From Oscillospiraceae bacterium (lineage in GTDB: Bacteria; Bacillota; Clostridia; Oscillospirales; Oscillospiraceae): DNA of 8,643 bases. The position numbers and the translations under genes were made by a program. The notes beneath the pieces were generated by a model. The model was not told the origin of the DNA. It ran no database searches and was given only the letters and a program-made list of their open reading frames with translations. Where the stretch lies: the NCBI GenBank assembly GCA_017378975.1, contig JAFNXT010000049.1, forward strand, positions 1 through 8,643, in the 5' to 3' direction. Shown piece by piece: positions 1-5,468 of the stretch (the first letter of the stretch is position 1; every line of letters starts with the position of its first letter).

Positions 1-2
1 CA

Positions 3-152
3 CCTGAAGAAGATTATAGAGAGACAAAGACAGTGGTAGATACGTATATGACCATATTATATTCTGTTGCAGCAATAATAATTCTAGTTGCTGTATTGAA
101 TGTGGTAAGAAAGGTGAGGAATTATTATGCAACCTATAGCAACCAAAGATAG
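3..152 (+). CDS. C-terminal fragment of an unidentified membrane protein
   Basis: This is an open frame running in from the left edge and ending at TAG 150-152; only its last 49 residues are visible. It holds one hydrophobic segment (about residues 16-33, around YSVAAIIILVAVLNVV) followed by a basic, Tyr-rich tail, as in a protein ending with a single membrane helix and a cytoplasmic tail. The stop lies 26 bases inside the next gene, and that gene's ribosome binding site sits within this frame, so the two are probably translated as one operon. Base composition is as AT-rich as the next gene and unlike the rest of the window. The family cannot be named from so short a piece. An accidental open frame is possible, but the hydrophobic run and the overlap with a good ribosome binding site argue for a real gene end. 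Confidence 0.5.
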   Translation, partial: PEEDYRETKTVVDTYMTILYSVAAIIILVAVLNVVRKVRNYYATYSNQR

Positions 153-1065
153 CTGGGAAATTGTATCAATGCCAAGGGAAAATGAAGAGTTTATATTAAA
201 GAAAGTTATTACAAAACAGCAGTATGAAGTACTAAAAAGAGGTCATGTTCCTAGAGAGATGGAAGATAAATGGTTTTGGTATTTTGAAGAGGATACAATA
301 TATATACATCGTAGTTGGACAGGATATTGTGTCTATATAGTCAACTTTAATTTAGAGACACATACTCATAAGATAGTTGTTAATAGAGATAGTGAACAAT
401 ATAAATGTACATCAATAGAAGAAGATAGATATAAGTTAGATGATTTGCTTAATTGGTTTGTAGAAGAAGATTATGATTACTATAATGAATGGTTATCTGA
501 AACTGTAAATATGTTTAATGTTGAAAAAATAGAAACTGTATTTGAAATACTAGGAATTGAGAATAAGGAACTTCCTATATCTAATTTATTGGCATGGTAT
601 TTTGAAGATAGAGAATTCTTAAATAAGGTGCTTAAGCTGGCAGACATAAGGGAAATATCTAAAGAAGAGTCTTATGAGGTGAGGAGAGAATATCATATAG
701 TGCATAACGGACAAAAAATGTGTATGGATATATTAATTAGGATTGGTGATGTGGATAAACCTAGTCGTGTAATATGTATTGAGAATAAGATAAATTCAGA
801 AGAAGGAAATATGCAGACTAAGAATTATTATGATACACTTGAGGAAATCTTTAGGGAAAGTAAAGAGAGAGATTATATATATTTGACTAAGAATAATTCA
901 TCTGTAAATATATCATCTGGACATTTTATTCATATAAAGTATAGAGATGTTGGTGAGATATTGCGAGAGGAGAAGTTTAGAGAGTATCGCTATGCAGCAG
1001 ATTTTTGTGAATATTATATTGATAGAGAAGAACGTGAATTTAGCAAAACCCCTTCTGTTCCCTGA
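127..1065 (+). CDS. HRSWTG-motif domain fused to PD-(D/E)XK nuclease domain, probably 3'-truncated
   Basis: Residues ~1-125 form an aromatic-rich domain with KWFWYFEED (48-56) and HRSWTG (61-66). I recall similar HRSWTG modules in uncharacterised bacterial proteins but cannot name the family. Residues ~132-295 read as a PD-(D/E)XK nuclease of the PDDEXK_4 type: helix PISNLLAWYFED (150-161), Asp201 in MCMDILI, the E-x-K pair Glu219/Lys221 in CIENK, and the following Q-x3-Y at Gln230/Tyr234. These residues would bind the metal and cut DNA phosphodiesters. Start ATG 127 has AAGGTGAGGA seven bases upstream. Translation overlaps the preceding membrane-protein tail. Such nucleases occur in restriction, toxin or anti-phage settings; a defence role here is inference. 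The last ~7 codons fall in DNA of different composition, so the natural C-terminus is probably replaced. AT-rich codon use sets it apart from every later gene. Confidence 0.75.
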   Translation: MQPIATKDSWEIVSMPRENEEFILKKVITKQQYEVLKRGHVPREMEDKWFWYFEEDTIYIHRSWTGYCVYIVNFNLETHTHKIVVNRDSEQYKCTSIEEDRYKLDDLLNWFVEEDYDYYNEWLSETVNMFNVEKIETVFEILGIENKELPISNLLAWYFEDREFLNKVLKLADIREISKEESYEVRREYHIVHNGQKMCMDILIRIGDVDKPSRVICIENKINSEEGNMQTKNYYDTLEEIFRESKERDYIYLTKNNSSVNISSGHFIHIKYRDVGEILREEKFREYRYAADFCEYYIDREEREFSKTPSVP

Positions 1066-1217
1066 CCGAAGCGCTCCCCTGGGGGGGCGAAGAGCTTGGC
1101 GATGCCAACGGGAAAGAAGGTACTTTGGGCGTAGACGGTCTCCACCCCAACGAACAGGGCCACATCCTGATCGCCGAAAAGATGGCCGAATTCATCAACG
1201 CGCTTTACACCGAATGA
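1044..1217 (+). pseudogene. 3' remnant of an SGNH/GDSL hydrolase
   Basis: In a frame different from the nuclease gene, about 57 codons end at TGA 1215-1217. They encode LGVDGLHPNEQGHILIAEKM and then AEFINALYTE. The D-G-L-H-P-N-x-x-G-H block is the catalytic Asp/His motif (block V) near the C-terminus of SGNH/GDSL esterases and lipases, and the helix after it is the usual last one. No start codon exists: the frame is closed by TAG at 1041-1043, exactly where AT-rich DNA begins. The first ~150 residues of a normal enzyme, with the GDS nucleophile, Gly and Asn blocks, are missing. A strong terminator follows within 10 bases, as expected for the intact 3' end of a host gene. Codon use matches the GC-rich genes downstream. 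It is either a gene broken by recombination or one half of an assembly join, and is not functional as seen. Confidence 0.8.
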
Positions 1218-1224
1218 TCTTAGC

Positions 1225-1266
1225 GGCGTGTCACGAAGCAACTTTCTTCGTGACACGCCTCTCTTT
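1225..1266 (+). terminator. Intrinsic terminator of the SGNH hydrolase remnant
   Basis: A perfect 14-bp stem (GGCGTGTCACGAAG at 1225-1238 against 1246-1259) with a 7-base loop is followed by TCTCTTTT. It starts 7 bases after the hydrolase stop codon and insulates the tRNA gene downstream. Confidence 0.9.
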
Positions 1267-1308
1267 TCACCATCGCAAAAAACATATCCTGATTTCCGAA
1301 AATTATGC

Positions 1309-1337
1309 TTGACAAATCGGCACTCATGTTGTATTAT
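1309..1337 (+). promoter_or_regulatory. Sigma-A promoter of tRNA-Ser
   Basis: TTGACA (1309-1314) and TATTAT (1332-1337) are separated by 17 bases. This is a near-consensus housekeeping promoter about 30 bases before the tRNA, giving a short 5' leader of roughly 20 bases for RNase P to remove. Confidence 0.88.
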
Positions 1338-1366
1338 GTCCAAGTCGGGTGGCGAGCCCAACACAT

Positions 1367-1458
1367 GGAGAAGTCGCGTAGCTGGCCGAGCGCGCACGAT
1401 TGGAAATCGTGTATACCCCAAAAGGGTATCGAGGGTTCAAATCCCTCCTTCTCCGCCA
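1367..1458 (+). tRNA. tRNA-Ser (anticodon GGA)
   Basis: The cloverleaf folds by eye. The acceptor stem is GGAGAAG (1367-1373) against CTTCTCC (1448-1454), followed by discriminator G and an encoded CCA. The anticodon stem CACGA/TCGTG encloses loop TTGGAAA, giving anticodon GGA, which reads UCC and UCU serine codons. A long variable arm with TACCC/GGGTA stem marks it as class II, as serine tRNAs are. The T arm is GAGGG-TTCAAAT-CCCTC. It is transcribed alone, from its own strong promoter to its own terminator. No duplicate of its 3' end was noticed in the window, so there is no sign that it serves as an integration site here. Confidence 0.96.
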
Positions 1459-1496
1459 AATAAAAAGAGACAGGCTGAGCCTGTCTCTTTTTATTT
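1458..1496 (+). terminator. Terminator of tRNA-Ser
   Basis: A perfect 18-bp inverted repeat (1458-1475 against 1479-1496) with the 3-base loop TGA. The 3' arm contains CTCTTTTTATTT and so supplies its own U-tract. The 5' arm begins at the last base of the CCA end. The matching A-run could make it work on the other strand too. Confidence 0.9.
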
Positions 1497-1559
1497 GCTT
1501 CTTTTCTCTATTATCTTTTCACTCTTCTCTAAAGGAACGCGCATCCCATCACGCTTTTC

Positions 1560-1588
1560 TTGCTTCCATAAGACAATTGTGATATAAT
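1560..1588 (+). promoter_or_regulatory. Sigma-A promoter with extended -10 for the small membrane protein
   Basis: TTGCTT (1560-1565), a 17-base spacer and a perfect TATAAT (1583-1588) preceded by TG-A, an extended -10. Transcription should start about 30 bases before the gene. The roughly 125 bases between the tRNA terminator and this gene otherwise hold nothing recognisable. Confidence 0.85.
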
Positions 1589-1623
1589 GATGATAGTCAG
1601 TAATATCACAAGGAGGTGCCCCC

Positions 1624-1938
1624 ATGGATATCCTGTTCGAATGCATCGGAGAAGCCTTGCTTGAAGTATACATGGAGCTGTTCCTTTCTCTGCTCGACAG
1701 CTTTCTCCCTCATAAACTCACCCGCAAAGGAAAGAACATCCTGACTGTGGTCGTCGCCATCCTGGCCATGGCGCTGGCCTGCGGCTCCCTCATCGGGATC
1801 GTCCTCCTGCTTGAGTCCGGTGGAAAGAGCGTCCTTGGCTGGCATCTCGTGGGCCTTGCTGTGGTCTATCTCACCTTTGGGATCTTCCTGATGCTACGCA
1901 AACGCAGACGCAGTCCCAAACCGGGACCTGAACTGTAA
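1624..1938 (+). CDS. Small two-helix membrane protein, function unknown
   Basis: This 104-residue protein has an amphipathic acidic N-terminal stretch (1-30) and a basic HKLTRKGK turn (30-37). Two predicted membrane helices (about 40-63 and 71-91) follow, joined by a short ESGGKS loop, then a strongly basic tail beginning RKRRR at 92-96. Both ends are therefore probably cytoplasmic, by the positive-inside rule. The start is well supported by AAGGAGG seven bases before ATG 1624 and by an extended -10 promoter just upstream. It forms its own short transcription unit. I see no clear terminator after it, so some read-through into ireB is possible although ireB has its own promoter. I do not recognise the family and assign no function. 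Confidence 0.85.
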   Translation: MDILFECIGEALLEVYMELFLSLLDSFLPHKLTRKGKNILTVVVAILAMALACGSLIGIVLLLESGGKSVLGWHLVGLAVVYLTFGIFLMLRKRRRSPKPGPEL

Positions 1939-1989
1939 GATCACATCTTTTTTCGGCAGGAAATTTCCCACTATTTTTACAAACAACTC

Positions 1990-2018
1990 TTTACATCCCA
2001 TCTATTTTAGGATATAAT
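1990..2018 (+). promoter_or_regulatory. Sigma-A promoter of ireB
   Basis: TTTACA (1990-1995), a 17-base spacer and a perfect TATAAT (2013-2018) stand about 34 bases before the preferred ireB start. Confidence 0.87.
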
Positions 2019-2051
2019 AAACACTAACCTATGAATTGGAGGTCGATAGAC

Positions 2052-2303
2052 ATGACGGACGGCACCATCAAATTCACCATCCCCGGAGAAGATAAGCAAA
2101 ATATGCGCTCCACGCTTCGCTGTGTGTTCGACGCTCTCAATGAAAAAGGGTATAATCCGATCAATCAGATCGTTGGCTACCTGCTCACAGAGGATCCCAC
2201 CTATATCACCAACTACAACAACGCCCGCTATTTGATCGGCAAGTTGGATCGGGATGAGTTGCTCCAAGAGCTGGTCCGCTGTTATCTGTTCGGACAGAAG
2301 TGA
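2052..2303 (+). CDS. ireB: IreB family regulatory phosphoprotein (UPF0297/YrzL)
   Basis: The core EKGYNPINQIVGYLL (residues 31-45), followed by Asp-Pro-x-Tyr-Ile and Lys-Leu-x-Arg-Asp-Glu-Leu, is the hallmark of the UPF0297/YrzL/IreB family, and the 83-residue length fits. In Enterococcus faecalis, IreB is a small cytosolic substrate of the PASTA-domain Ser/Thr kinase IreK and restrains cephalosporin tolerance. The N-terminal T-D-x-T (Thr2, Thr5) aligns with the threonines reported as phosphorylated there. I chose ATG 2052, which has GGAGG nine bases upstream; an ATG at 2031 would add 7 residues but lacks a ribosome binding site and lies too close to the promoter. In most Firmicutes this gene sits between alaS and ruvX/yrrK; here it stands alone between its own promoter and terminator, near two wall-acting genes, which suits its role. 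Confidence 0.93.
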   Translation: MTDGTIKFTIPGEDKQNMRSTLRCVFDALNEKGYNPINQIVGYLLTEDPTYITNYNNARYLIGKLDRDELLQELVRCYLFGQK

Positions 2304-2309
2304 TCCGCC

Positions 2310-2341
2310 AAGAGGCTTTTGCCACGGCAAAAGCCTCTTTT
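2310..2341 (+). terminator. Terminator of ireB
   Basis: A 13-14 bp stem (AAGAGGCTTTTGCC, 2310-2323, against 2326-2339) has a very tight loop and ends in CTCTTTT. It lies 7 bases after the ireB stop. Confidence 0.87.
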
Positions 2342-2417
2342 GAATTTCATACACCCCCTCCGTCTTACTGCTTTTTAGTTGATCGTTCCCATATCCACCA
2401 GATATGCCCTATTTCGG

Positions 2418-2446
2418 TTGACAAATTAGTTACGATCTGTTACCAT
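2418..2446 (+). promoter_or_regulatory. Promoter of the 96-aa gene and NlpC/P60 gene
   Basis: A perfect TTGACA (2418-2423) and, after 17 bases, TACCAT (2441-2446) preceded by TG-T, an extended -10 that can offset the weaker hexamer. The 76 bases between the ireB terminator and this site show nothing else. Confidence 0.75.
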
Positions 2447-2478
2447 CTGGGCACATTCTTTGAAAGGAGGTCGTTACG

Positions 2479-2769
2479 ATGGCAGATGAAAAGGCAGTAC
2501 TCATGTACAAGGGCCACCCCCTGATGCGCAAGGACAATCTGGTCTACTACGGTTCCATGGCAGATTCCCACATCGTCATGCTCCAGATCCTGGAGACCAA
2601 GAAGATGGGCGATACCGAGATCGCCACCCGTGTCTCCGTCCAGCTCCAGCTCACCGATCCCGCCGCCCGCAGCCGGGACCGTATCGTGAAGAAGAGCGAG
2701 AAGGCCGGATTCTACACCGCGCTGGACGTTGGCTGTGTCTGGCTGACCAGAGCCCTTGCAGGCAAGTAA
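2479..2769 (+). CDS. Conserved-looking hypothetical protein, 96 aa
   Basis: A soluble protein with no signal peptide or membrane helix. It starts at ATG 2479 with AAAGGAGG eight bases upstream, which is convincing. The N-terminal half (residues 6-35) contains YKGHPLMRKDNLVYYGS and alternating hydrophobic residues suggesting beta strands. Residues 50-62 (VSVQLQLTDPAAR) lead to a basic helix with RDRIVKKSEKAGF and a hydrophobic end with Trp88. I do not recognise a named family and assign no function. It has its own promoter and no terminator before the NlpC/P60 gene 58 bases downstream, so the two are likely co-transcribed. The link to wall metabolism is only by this context. A 6-bp hairpin without a U-tract lies in the gap and could at most tune read-through. 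Confidence 0.85.
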   Translation: MADEKAVLMYKGHPLMRKDNLVYYGSMADSHIVMLQILETKKMGDTEIATRVSVQLQLTDPAARSRDRIVKKSEKAGFYTALDVGCVWLTRALAGK

Positions 2770-2827
2770 GACGGAAAAACTCACGAGGCTGTGAAACAGC
2801 CCCTCAATGTAAGACGGAGGGCAACGT

Positions 2828-3790
2828 ATGAAACGAACCATCCGGGCTCTGGGCATCCTGCTGATGATCTTCCTGATCGGCGGCGGGACCCGCATCCGGG
2901 CCCATGCGAAAAGCGGACCGATCACCACACACATCGCCACAGTAAACGCCTCAAGTTTACGTCTGCGGTCCACACCATCCACCACCGGCACGATCCTGGA
3001 TACCGCCCCCAAGGGCGACTATGTGATCGTCACCGGCAAGACCGGCTCCTGGTACAAGGTCAACTATGATCTTACCACGGGCTATATGCATCAGGACTAT
3101 CTTAAGACCTACACCACACGCAACGTGGAGCTGGGCTACGGCAGTATCACCGGCAACGGTGTCAACATCCGTTCCGGCCCAGGCACGTCAAGTCCAGTGA
3201 TCGCCCGTGCCGATACCGGCGACCGGGCCTATATCATCGGCTTCAACCAACAATGGTATAAAGTCATCTTCGGTGACCTTATCGGCTATGTACGAAGCGA
3301 TCTGCTTGCGCTCACAGAGATCCCATATGAGAACCGGGCTTCGACCAAGGCTCCCCTGTTCTTCCGTGACGGAACATCCACCGGTGTCTCCCCCAGTCCC
3401 AACGCCCTCCGGGCGGAAAACGGGATCCGGGAGCGGATCGTCACCCACGCCAGGCAGTATCTGGGCACGCCCTATCTCTGGGGCGGTGATGGCCCCAAGG
3501 GCTTCGACTGCTCCGGCTTCGTCCGGTACGTCTTCGCCCAGAACGGTATCTCCCTTCCCAGGACCACCACCGAGCAAGTGAAGGTCGGTACTTATCTTTC
3601 CAAAGACCGGCTTCGCCCCGGCGATCTGGTGTTCCTTCAAAACACTTACCGGACCGGTGTTTCCCACGTCGGGATCTATATCGGAGACGGGAAAATGATC
3701 CACGCCTCCAGCTCCAAGGGTGTCACTGTCAGTGACCTGTCTTCCGGTTATTACATCCGGCACTACCATAGTGCCCGCACCATTCTGTGA
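2828..3790 (+). CDS. Secreted SH3b-SH3b-NlpC/P60 peptidoglycan endopeptidase
   Basis: A 320-residue exported wall hydrolase. A Sec signal peptide (1-27: MKRTIR, hydrophobic core LGILLMIFLIGG, probable cut after AHA) is followed by two bacterial SH3 domains. These span about 33-94 (LRLRSTPSTTG, WYKVNY, GYMHQDYL) and about 104-162 (VNIRSGPGTSSPV, WYKVIF, GYVRSDLL) and would bind peptidoglycan. A short linker leads to an NlpC/P60 domain (~198-318) with catalytic Cys228 in FDCSGF, His280 in SHVGIYIG and His292 in MIHASS, so all three active-site positions are intact. The family cuts D-gamma-Glu to diamino-acid bonds in stem peptides. Start ATG 2828 has GGAGG seven bases upstream. It is probably the second gene of a unit with the 96-aa protein and ends at a strong terminator. 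Cell separation or wall turnover is the likely role; the specific process cannot be told. Confidence 0.95.
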   Translation: MKRTIRALGILLMIFLIGGGTRIRAHAKSGPITTHIATVNASSLRLRSTPSTTGTILDTAPKGDYVIVTGKTGSWYKVNYDLTTGYMHQDYLKTYTTRNVELGYGSITGNGVNIRSGPGTSSPVIARADTGDRAYIIGFNQQWYKVIFGDLIGYVRSDLLALTEIPYENRASTKAPLFFRDGTSTGVSPSPNALRAENGIRERIVTHARQYLGTPYLWGGDGPKGFDCSGFVRYVFAQNGISLPRTTTEQVKVGTYLSKDRLRPGDLVFLQNTYRTGVSHVGIYIGDGKMIHASSSKGVTVSDLSSGYYIRHYHSARTIL

Positions 3791-3807
3791 ACGGATCGAA
3801 AATTTTT

Positions 3808-3838
3808 GCCGATACCCACCGGGTATCGGCTCTTTTTT
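3808..3838 (+). terminator. Terminator of the NlpC/P60 gene
   Basis: A 10-bp stem (GCCGATACCC 3808-3817, GGGTATCGGC 3821-3830) with a 3-base loop is followed by TCTTTTTT. The A/T run upstream (AATTTTT) weakly extends it. Confidence 0.93.
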
Positions 3839-3850
3839 GTAGATAGGTGA

Positions 3851-3879
3851 TCGACAGATGGTCCTGTATGGTGTATAAT
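3851..3879 (+). promoter_or_regulatory. Sigma-A promoter of the deacetylase-like gene
   Basis: TCGACA (3851-3856, five of six consensus bases), a 17-base spacer and TATAAT (3874-3879), starting 13 bases after the preceding terminator. Confidence 0.85.
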
Positions 3880-3911
3880 GACTGAAATCCAAAAAGGAAG
3901 GGATGTTGACC

Positions 3912-5384
3912 ATGGGAAAATACGAACGAGAACAGCACCGGGCGCCCCGTCGCCGCCGAAGAAATAAGTGGCACTATTATATCCCCACCGTGATCCTGCT
4001 GGTCGTGGCACTGGTTTGTGTGGTCACCATCGGCTGGACCATCGCCTCTGTACTCAAAAGTCAGGACCCCTCCCCCAATGACGAGAGCGGTCCCAACAAT
4101 ATCACCATCAACACCCAGCCCACCACCGAGGCCACCGAGCCCAGTACGGAGCCCGGTCCCTCTCTTGACGAGCTGTTGGCTGAAGCTGACTTTATCGCGG
4201 CAGGCTACGACTACGATACCGCCATCTCCATGCTCAAGGCTTCCCCCGAATTCAGTACCGACAACGAACTGGGTGCCCGGGTGGAGCAGTACACCAACGC
4301 CAAGAGCAAGCTGATCAAATACACCGCTATGGACACCGTCACCCACATCTTCTTCCATTCCCTGATCGTGGACACGGACCGGGCCTTCGACGGCGACGTG
4401 GATCAGGATGGCTACAACATGTACATGACCACGGTGGATGAATTCAAGGCCATCCTCCAGCAGATGTACGACCGGGGCTTCGTCCTGATCTCCCCCTATC
4501 ATCTGGCCCACGAGGTGACCGATGATAACGGCACCCGGTTCACCTATGGTGACATCCGCCTGCCCGCAGGCAAGACCCCATTCCTCATGAGCCAGGACGA
4601 TCTGAACTATTACAGCTACATGATCGGCACCGGCAGTGGCAAGAATGAGACCCCCATCTTCGTGGACGAGAACAACGATGGCTTCGCCCATAAGATCGTG
4701 ATCGGCGAAGACGGCTATCCCACCTGCGAGTATATGGACGCCAACGGAAACATCACCACTGGCGACTATGATCTGGTCCCCGTCCTTGAAAGCTTCATCC
4801 AGGAACACCCCGACTTCTCTTACCACGGGGCCCGTGCGATCCTGGGCATGACCGGCTACGAAGGCGTGTTCGGTTACCGCACCAAACCCTCCTACGAAGC
4901 CGCCATGGGCAGTGAGGCCTACGCCGCTGAGGTCCAGGCCGCCAAGGAAGTTGCCCAGTGTCTGAAAGACCACGGTTGGATCCTGGCCAGTCACTCCTAC
5001 GGTCACCCCGCTTACGGCAACATCTCCGCAGACCGTGTGGCAGCCGATTCCGAGAAATGGACCAACACCGTTGCCTCCATCATCGGCAAGACCGACGTGA
5101 TCCTCTATCCCCACGGATCTGATATCCACAACTGGCGTAAATACACCACCGACAACGAGAAATTCGTCACCCTCTACAACGATGGCTACCGTTATTTCTT
5201 CAATGTGGATGGCAACCAGTATTGGAACCAGCTGGGCGAGAACTACTTCCGCGGCGGCCGCCGGAATCTGGACGGCATCCGGATGTACCATAACCCCGAC
5301 AAGCTGACCGACCTGTTCGATGTCGATACCGTATTCGACAAAGCCCGACCTCTCCCCGTCCCCTCCACAGGCGGCGGTATGTGA
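3912..5384 (+). CDS. Membrane-anchored polysaccharide deacetylase-family protein
   Basis: A 490-residue extracytoplasmic protein with one N-terminal anchor. It has a basic cytoplasmic end (PRRRRRNK, ~12-19), a membrane helix (~23-48), a Thr/Pro/Glu linker (TTEATEPSTEPGP, ~71-83), a small helical region and a catalytic NodB-like domain (~145-475). Motif 1 is the Asp pair 229/230 in MSQDDLNYY; motif 2 is H-S-Y-G-H-P (His361, His365). LYPHGSD (~398-404) stands where motif 3 is expected, but without its usual Arg. The metal triad Asp-His-His is thus present, as in enzymes removing acetyl groups from peptidoglycan or other glycans; the substrate is unknown. About 130 residues separate motifs 1 and 2, more than in simple NodB domains. 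I prefer ATG 3912 with GGAAGGG upstream; ATG 3903 would overlap that site. It is a monocistronic unit with its own promoter and terminator. Confidence 0.88.
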   Translation: MGKYEREQHRAPRRRRRNKWHYYIPTVILLVVALVCVVTIGWTIASVLKSQDPSPNDESGPNNITINTQPTTEATEPSTEPGPSLDELLAEADFIAAGYDYDTAISMLKASPEFSTDNELGARVEQYTNAKSKLIKYTAMDTVTHIFFHSLIVDTDRAFDGDVDQDGYNMYMTTVDEFKAILQQMYDRGFVLISPYHLAHEVTDDNGTRFTYGDIRLPAGKTPFLMSQDDLNYYSYMIGTGSGKNETPIFVDENNDGFAHKIVIGEDGYPTCEYMDANGNITTGDYDLVPVLESFIQEHPDFSYHGARAILGMTGYEGVFGYRTKPSYEAAMGSEAYAAEVQAAKEVAQCLKDHGWILASHSYGHPAYGNISADRVAADSEKWTNTVASIIGKTDVILYPHGSDIHNWRKYTTDNEKFVTLYNDGYRYFFNVDGNQYWNQLGENYFRGGRRNLDGIRMYHNPDKLTDLFDVDTVFDKARPLPVPSTGGGM

Positions 5385-5391
5385 TCACCCC

Positions 5392-5424
5392 TGCCGACCG
5401 GCATCCGCCGGTCGGCATTTTTTT
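5392..5424 (+). terminator. Terminator of the deacetylase-like gene
   Basis: An 11-bp GC-rich stem (TGCCGACCGGC 5392-5402 against 5407-5417) with loop ATCC and seven T. The descending arm and T-run overlap the proposed -35 region of the spoVAD promoter. Confidence 0.93.
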
Positions 5425-5443
5425 CGTATATGAGGACATACTA
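5415..5443 (+). promoter_or_regulatory. Sigma-G-like forespore promoter of spoVAD
   Basis: CATACTA (5437-5443) matches the sigma-G -10 consensus CATWHTA. GCATT (5415-5419), 17 bases upstream, resembles the -35 GMATR. No good sigma-A pair is seen in the 84-base gap. spoVA genes are sigma-G targets in Bacillus subtilis. Assignment rests on eye matching of short motifs. Confidence 0.62.
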
Positions 5444-5468
5444 CGAAAAAAAGAAGGGATGAGATACC

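Noticed and set aside
947..1421. Frames across the seam and over the SGNH remnant on both strands
   Set aside because: They cross the composition break, terminator and tRNA promoter; the only frame with a protein motif is the SGNH tail.
1367..1458. tRNA-Ser as attachment site for the AT-rich block
   Set aside because: Integration normally uses the tRNA 3' end, but the foreign-looking DNA is over 300 bases upstream of the 5' end. No integrase or repeated tRNA end was seen.
2785..2805. Small hairpin (GGCTGT-GAA-ACAGCC) between the 96-aa gene and the NlpC/P60 gene
   Set aside because: A six-bp stem with no U-tract is too weak to call a terminator.
3729..5291. 520-codon open frame on the minus strand opposite the deacetylase-like gene
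   Set aside because: It mirrors the codon bias of the + strand gene, gives a low-complexity Val/Gly/His-rich protein with no motifs, and lacks a ribosome binding site. The + strand frame has clear domains, promoter and terminator.
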